Source: Rhizobium leguminosarum
GTDB lineage: Bacteria > Pseudomonadota > Alphaproteobacteria > Rhizobiales > Rhizobiaceae
DNA: 64,000 nt
Assembly (NCBI RefSeq): GCF_004123835.1
Contig: NZ_MZMU01000028.1
Coordinates: forward strand, 62,001-126,000
Direction of reading: 5' to 3'
Each line of letters starts with the position of its first letter. Position 1 is the stretch's first letter. The translations under genes were made by a program, and so were the position numbers. Of this stretch, positions 60,433 through 64,000 are shown one piece after another. The notes beneath the pieces are model-generated. The model saw only the letters and a program-made list of their open reading frames with translations, had not been told where the DNA came from and did not search any database.

Positions 60433-60444
60433 GGAGACACCCCG

Positions 60445-61215
60445 ATGGCCAAGACCATTCTCGACATCCAGGGTCTGCGCAAGACTTACGGCATCCACGA
60501 AGTCCTCAAGGGCGTCGATTGCGCCGTGCAGGAGGGCGAAGTCATTTCCATCATCGGCTCGTCCGGCTCCGGAAAGACCACCTTGCTGCGCTGCATCAAC
60601 ATGCTCGAAGAGTTCCAGGGCGGCACGATCAGCCTCGACGGCGAGGAGATCGGCTACCACGCCGAAGGCGCAACGCGGCGTCGCAAGAGCGAGAAGGAGA
60701 TTGCACGCCAGCGTGCGCTGACCGGCATGGCGTTTCAGCAGTTCAACCTCTTCCCGCATATGAGCGCCGCTGAAAACGTCATGCTCGGCCTCGTCAAGGT
60801 GAAGAAAATGACGAAGCCGGATGCCCGCGCCATCGCGGAAAAATGGCTCGATCGTGTCGGCCTTTCCGCCCGCGCGAACCATTATCCCGGGCAGCTTTCC
60901 GGCGGTCAGCAGCAGCGCGTCGCGATCGCCCGCGCCATCGCCATGTCGCCGAGGCTGATGCTGTTTGACGAAGTGACCTCCGCGCTCGACCCGGAACTGG
61001 TGGGCGAAGTGCTCCAGGTCATCAAGGGGCTTGCCGCCGACGGCATGACCATGCTGCTCGTCACGCACGAAATGCGCTTTGCCTACGACGTTTCGTCCCG
61101 CGTCATCTTCATGAACCAGGGCGTCATCTGCGAGGAGGGCGACCCGAAGGACATGTTCGTGCATCCGAAGACCGAACGGCTGGCCGAATTCCTCAAGACC
61201 TCGAGTTTCAACTAA
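60445..61215 (+). CDS. Polar amino acid ABC transporter ATPase
   Basis: GlnQ/HisP-type ATPase, 256 residues: Walker A GSSGSGKTT near 38-46, LSGGQQQRVAIARAI, Walker B LMLFDEVTSALDPE, H-loop VTHEMRFA. ATG 60445 follows GAGGAGA. Last gene of the importer; the three membrane and ATPase genes lie tight together, while the binding-protein gene is set apart by a palindromic element. Confidence 0.93.
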   Translation: MAKTILDIQGLRKTYGIHEVLKGVDCAVQEGEVISIIGSSGSGKTTLLRCINMLEEFQGGTISLDGEEIGYHAEGATRRRKSEKEIARQRALTGMAFQQFNLFPHMSAAENVMLGLVKVKKMTKPDARAIAEKWLDRVGLSARANHYPGQLSGGQQQRVAIARAIAMSPRLMLFDEVTSALDPELVGEVLQVIKGLAADGMTMLLVTHEMRFAYDVSSRVIFMNQGVICEEGDPKDMFVHPKTERLAEFLKTSSFN

Positions 61216-61216
61216 T

Positions 61217-61274
61217 GCATGTCGCCCAAAAGTGCGCAGCGGTTTTGGGATAACGATTTGCATAAACAAAACTT
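61217..61274. repeat. Right half of a RIME-like element, inverted
   Basis: Read on the minus strand, this segment (GTTTTGTTTATGC, then AAATCGTTATCCCAAAACC, then GCTGCGCACTTTTGGGCGACATGC) matches the right palindrome of the element at 36315-36372 with few changes. The left palindrome is absent. It follows the ATPase stop. Confidence 0.65.
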
Positions 61275-61282
61275 AAAGAAAG

Positions 61283-61319
61283 CTCCCGTGGCGGTCCGCT
61301 CTGCGGATCGTCACGGGCG
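61283..61319. terminator. Bidirectional hairpin between converging genes
   Basis: CCCGTG (61285-61290) pairs with CACGGG (61312-61317), and inside it TCCGC (61295-61299) with GCGGA (61303-61307). It lies between the ATPase stop and the converging toxin gene, overlapping the toxin's stop codon. No long T run follows on either side, so termination is plausible but not certain. Confidence 0.45.
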
Positions 61320-61739
61320 CTCGGTCCAAGGATCGACAAGCTCGATCCCAAAGCCCTCGAAGTCCTTTATATTGCGAGTGGCGAGGGTGAGATCGTGAGC
61401 AATCGCGGTGGCGGCAATCAGGCCGTCCATTGACGACAAGCCGCGTCCACTTCGCTTTGCGAGCCCCATCAAGTCGCCCCAGGCTATCGCAACCGGTTGG
61501 TCCACAGGGATGACACGCTGCTCAAAGCGCTGCGGCAGGTCCTGGGCAAGCCATTCAGCCAGCGCGTCGCGCTTCCGCCCGCTTTCCATCAATGCAACGC
61601 CACGCCGGATCTCCGCGATCGATACGACGCTGATGAACGAGCGATCCTCGTCGAGACTGTCCAGCCATTGTAGGACATGTGCATCGGGACGCGGCCTTGT
61701 CACCTCGGAAAGCACATTGGTGTCCAGCAGAAGTCTCAC
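61311..61739 (-). CDS. PIN-domain toxin, VapC/FitB type
   Basis: A 142-residue PIN-fold ribonuclease. The acidic metal-binding residues are visible: D7 in LLLDTNVLSE, E in VSIAEIRRGV, D in SSMDGLIAATA, and a fourth Asp in TRNIKDFEG. Such toxins cleave tRNA or other RNAs when free of antitoxin. ATG 61739 overlaps the stop of the antitoxin gene by four bases. Confidence 0.93.
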   Translation of the reverse strand: MRLLLDTNVLSEVTRPRPDAHVLQWLDSLDEDRSFISVVSIAEIRRGVALMESGRKRDALAEWLAQDLPQRFEQRVIPVDQPVAIAWGDLMGLAKRSGRGLSSMDGLIAATAIAHDLTLATRNIKDFEGFGIELVDPWTERP

Positions 61740-62002
61740 AGCTGGAGATCACGCGGTTCGTCGCGTTGACGTTCGAGGTCCAGATCGGCGCCACGCAGCG
61801 GCGATTGCATCAGAAACTCTGCAAGGGTGCCCTTGCGCGCGGTCTTCCGCTGCCATTCCTCGGCCGAAACGACGACGACGCTTGGTTTACCGTTGCGCAT
61901 GATCGTTTGTGGTGTCGCTTGCGCGCGTTCGATAACCTCAGACAGCTTGGCCTTCGCACTGGCGACTGTCCAACTTTTATCCTCTGGTCGTGATGGCTGC
62001 AT
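61736..62002 (-). CDS. Phd/YefM-type antitoxin of the PIN toxin
   Basis: An 88-residue antitoxin: N-terminal Phd/YefM DNA-binding fold (WTVASAKAKLSEVIERAQATPQTIMRNGKPSVVVVSAEEWQ) and a flexible acidic C-terminal tail (ADLDLERQRDEPRDLQL) that would clamp the toxin. AGGA lies nine bases before the ATG at 62002. It probably represses its own promoter through the repeats at 62014-62038. Confidence 0.92.
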   Translation of the reverse strand: MQPSRPEDKSWTVASAKAKLSEVIERAQATPQTIMRNGKPSVVVVSAEEWQRKTARKGTLAEFLMQSPLRGADLDLERQRDEPRDLQL

Positions 62003-62013
62003 TCGCTATATCC

Positions 62014-62038
62014 TGACTATAGTGACTATCATGACTAT
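62014..62038. promoter_or_regulatory. Three TGACTAT direct repeats at 9-bp spacing, antitoxin operator
   Basis: TGACTAT occurs at 62014-62020, 62023-62029 and 62032-62038, just upstream of the antitoxin gene. On the minus strand this gives ATAGTCA repeats that also form TATAGT-like -10 elements, so binding would cover the promoter. Repeated sites of this kind fit autoregulation by an antitoxin-toxin complex. Confidence 0.65.
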
Positions 62039-62254
62039 ATAAGCCGAACCGGTCTAGCCGCAAGCAGCTTTTCGATAGGGAAGGGGCTTTGTCGGCTTTG
62101 GGCGGCCGACGCTGATCGGGGTTTGCAAGGAATTGCGGGCACTCGCTCAATTTGCGCTCAGTTTGCATTCCCAGTGTGCAAATCCCAGGGGGAGGGATCC
62201 GGGACATCTTGGAAATCCTGAGCGCAGAATTTTGGCACGAGCTTTGCTTTCCTG

Positions 62255-62268
62255 TCTTGTATGCAAGA
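62255..62268. promoter_or_regulatory. Palindrome TCTTG-TATG-CAAGA across the gntR start codon
   Basis: TCTTG (62255-62259) and CAAGA (62264-62268) flank TATG, which contains the apparent ATG of the GntR gene (62261-62263). No ribosome binding site is seen before that ATG. The position suggests either autoregulation at the start of transcription of a leaderless message or a true start further downstream. Confidence 0.5.
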
Positions 62269-63022
62269 TAGCCAGACATCTGAGACCACGCAGAAGACCA
62301 TCGAGGAGACGATCGTCTCCGGGATTCTTTCAGCCAGGATCCGGCCCGGGACGCGTCTCAGCGAAAACCAGCTGGCAACGCTCTTCAGCGTGTCTCGAAC
62401 CCGCGTTCGTGAAGCCATGATGCGCCTGGAAACACGCGGCATCGTGCATGTAAGTCCAAGACGAGGCTGGTTTGTCGTCGAGCCGTCCGCTGAAGAGGCG
62501 ATCGCGGTCTATGAGGCACGGCGCGTCATCGAGGCCGGGTTGCTGCGCGGCATGCGCGCCCTGACAGATGAGGGACGCAAAGCTCTCGACGCGCATTTGA
62601 ACGAGGAAAAAAGCGCAATGGCTGCGGGCGACCGCCAGCGCCTGAGCTATTTAATGGGCGATTTCCACATCCGCATCGCAGAATTGAGCGGGAACGCCAT
62701 CATTGTCGATATCCTCCGCGATCTCACCGCGAGGACGATCCTCATTTCGATGCTCTATCAGTCTGAATTTCATGCAGTACAGTCTCATGACGGGCATTGC
62801 CGCATCTTCGAGGCCATGCAAGCGGGCGATTTCGCCAGAGCTGCCGAGCTCTCTATCGAACATCTGGACGAAGTGGAAATGGGCCTCGACCTCACCACGC
62901 GCCCGGATCCGCTCTCGGAACTGCGCAGTTCCCTGTCACTCCCCCCAAGACCGGGCCCTCGGGTCTCCCAACTGTCAGACCCAAAAAACCACAACTTCAA
63001 AGGAGTAATTAAAACATGCTGA
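62261..63022 (+). CDS. GntR family regulator, FCD subfamily
   Basis: A 253-residue regulator: winged helix at about 10-75 (KTIEETIVSGILSARIRPGTRLSENQLATLFSVSRTRVREAMMRLETRGIV) and an FCD domain with His residues in MGDFHIRIAELSG, SHDGHCRIFEAM and SIEHLDEV that could bind a metal. The C-terminal 30 residues after LTTRPDPL are low in structure. Its end overlaps the start of the binding-protein gene by seven bases, so regulator and transporter are probably co-transcribed. Confidence 0.9.
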   Translation: MQDSQTSETTQKTIEETIVSGILSARIRPGTRLSENQLATLFSVSRTRVREAMMRLETRGIVHVSPRRGWFVVEPSAEEAIAVYEARRVIEAGLLRGMRALTDEGRKALDAHLNEEKSAMAAGDRQRLSYLMGDFHIRIAELSGNAIIVDILRDLTARTILISMLYQSEFHAVQSHDGHCRIFEAMQAGDFARAAELSIEHLDEVEMGLDLTTRPDPLSELRSSLSLPPRPGPRVSQLSDPKNHNFKGVIKTC

Positions 63023-63801
63023 CAAGACGAGTCTTCTTCGCAATCGCGACCCTGGCTGCAACCTTCGGCTTCGGCTCCGCGTCCTACGCCGATGCTCTCG
63101 CCGACATCACGGCGCGCGGTACGCTGCGGGTCGCCGTCCCACAGGATTTCCCGCCCTTCGGCAGCGTCGGTACCGATATGGCGCCGATGGGCTACGATAT
63201 CGATGTGGCCAATCTCATTGCCGAAAAACTGGGCGTCAAGACCGAACTCGTGCCCGTCACCAGCGCCAACCGCGTTCCTTATCTGCAGACGAATAAGGTC
63301 GATCTGGTCATTTCCAGCCTCGGCAAGAATGCGGAGCGCGAAAAGGTGATCGATTTCACCACGGCCTACGCCCCCTTCTTCAATGGCGTGTTCGCGCCCG
63401 CCGATGTTTCGATCGCCAAGGTGGAAGATCTCGCGGGCAAGAGCATCGGCGTTACGCGCGGCGCCGTGGAGGACCTCGAACTGACGAAGATCGCGCCGGC
63501 CGACGCGACGATCAAGCGCTACGAGGACAATAATGGCACCATCTCGGCCTTCCTGTCCGGCCAGGTCGACACCATTGCCACCGGCAACGTCGTGGCCGCT
63601 GCAATCCTCGCCAAAAATCCCCCCAAGCGCCCTGAAATGAAGTTCCTCATCAAGAACTCGCCCTGCTACATCGGCCTCAACAAGGAACAGGCGGCTCTTC
63701 TGGAGAAGGTGAACGGCATTATCGTTGCTGCCAAAACCGATGGCGCACTCAACGCCATATCGCAGAAGTGGCTCGGCGCCGATCTTCCGTCGGATCTGTA
63801 A
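63016..63801 (+). CDS. Polar amino acid ABC transporter substrate-binding protein
   Basis: Family 3 binding protein, 261 residues, with signal peptide MLTRRVFFAIATLAATFGFG and cleavage about SYA-DA. Conserved words: LRVAVPQDFPPFGSVGTDMAPMGYDIDVANLIAEKLGV and VDLVISSLGKNAEREKVIDFTTAYAPF. AAAGGAG lies 11 bases before ATG 63016, inside the end of the gntR gene. Ligand unknown. Confidence 0.93.
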   Translation: MLTRRVFFAIATLAATFGFGSASYADALADITARGTLRVAVPQDFPPFGSVGTDMAPMGYDIDVANLIAEKLGVKTELVPVTSANRVPYLQTNKVDLVISSLGKNAEREKVIDFTTAYAPFFNGVFAPADVSIAKVEDLAGKSIGVTRGAVEDLELTKIAPADATIKRYEDNNGTISAFLSGQVDTIATGNVVAAAILAKNPPKRPEMKFLIKNSPCYIGLNKEQAALLEKVNGIIVAAKTDGALNAISQKWLGADLPSDL

Positions 63802-63819
63802 GGACCCGGTCCTACGGAT

Positions 63820-63847
63820 GTCATCCCGCGCCTGCGCGCGGGATGAC
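63820..63847. terminator. Perfect 12-bp hairpin after binding-protein gene
   Basis: GTCATCCCGCGC (63820-63831) and GCGCGGGATGAC (63836-63847) form an exact stem with a four-base loop, 18 bases after the stop codon and 34 bases before the permease start. There is no T run, so it more likely protects the upstream message or attenuates than terminates fully. That would give more binding protein than permease. Confidence 0.6.
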
Positions 63848-63881
63848 CTGACGCTCCGTCACCGCAAGAGGGGACAATTCC

Positions 63882-64000
63882 TTGAGCTATCATTTCGAAT
63901 TTGGCTGGCTGCTTGAATATTATCCTGACATCATCAAGGGCATACTGATCACGCTGGAGCTTATCGCGATCGGCGGAGTGCTCGGCATATCGCTCGGCAT
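63882..64000 (+). CDS. Amino acid ABC transporter permease, 3' end outside window
   Basis: A TTG at 63882 preceded by AAGAGGGGA opens a frame encoding MSYHFEFGWLLEYYPDIIKG and then a hydrophobic helix (ILITLELIAIGGVLGISLGI), the normal N-terminus of a HisM/GlnP-type permease. Only 39 residues are inside the window. It belongs with the binding protein at 63016. Confidence 0.85.
   Translation, partial: MSYHFEFGWLLEYYPDIIKGILITLELIAIGGVLGISLG

Noticed and set aside
1..64000. tRNA, rRNA, insertion sequence, phage or CRISPR features
   Set aside because: No transposase, integrase, tRNA-like cloverleaf, rRNA segment or regular spacer array was recognised by reading; a computed scan would be needed to exclude short tRNAs.

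Overview
The window reads as a secondary replicon (plasmid or chromid) of a Rhizobium-type alphaproteobacterium, close to the R. etli / R. leguminosarum group. This rests on a repABC replication-partition cassette with an antisense RNA gene between repB and repC, GC-rich coding, a large number of ABC uptake systems, and mosaic intergenic palindromes like those known from rhizobia. No name of strain or plasmid can be given from the sequence alone.

Layout. 0-5.1 kb: end of an unknown gene, then repA-repB-ctRNA-repC. 5.1-10.9 kb: a DapA-like lyase/aldolase, an FCD-type GntR regulator, a CUT1 sugar ABC transporter (binding protein and two permeases, no ATPase) and a PfkB kinase. 10.9-15.5 kb: a second CUT1 transporter without ATPase, read leftward, with a divergent LacI-type regulator. 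15.6-27.7 kb: a sugar catabolic island with two Gfo/Idh/MocA dehydrogenases, two xylose-isomerase-like TIM barrels, two alpha/beta hydrolases, a DeoR regulator, an FbaB/LsrF-type aldolase, a second PfkB kinase, the window's only MalK/UgpC-type ATPase, a ribulose-phosphate-epimerase homologue and a ROK kinase. The single ATPase probably powers both sugar transporters.

28.3-42.7 kb: an apparently complete ectoine / 5-hydroxyectoine uptake and catabolism locus. Rightward are a MocR regulator (enuR), ehuABCD and eutABCDE. Leftward are an AsnC/Lrp regulator, doeC, doeD and a zinc-free alcohol dehydrogenase/quinone reductase homologue. Shared ATTGTC-type boxes in its three control regions, including three copies phased exactly 31 bp apart, look like its operator set.

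42.8-57.9 kb: a chemoreceptor, a DUF5666/DUF6502 pair, hook genes flgE-flgK-flgL without any basal body, motor or flagellin gene, an EF-hand protein made of three 78-residue repeats, a TetR regulator, and a six-repeat DUF1217 protein. A palindrome AGAACT-N4-AGTTCT occurs on both sides of this tetR gene, in front of the EF-hand gene and in front of the DUF1217 gene, suggesting a small unit controlled by that repressor. A crotonase with its own divergent TetR gene follows.

58.1-64.0 kb: a polar amino acid ABC system, a PIN-domain toxin/Phd-type antitoxin pair, and a GntR-regulated second polar amino acid system that runs off the window. Rhizobial mosaic palindromes or hairpins lie between the binding-protein gene and the permease gene in all three polar amino acid type transporters (ehu included).
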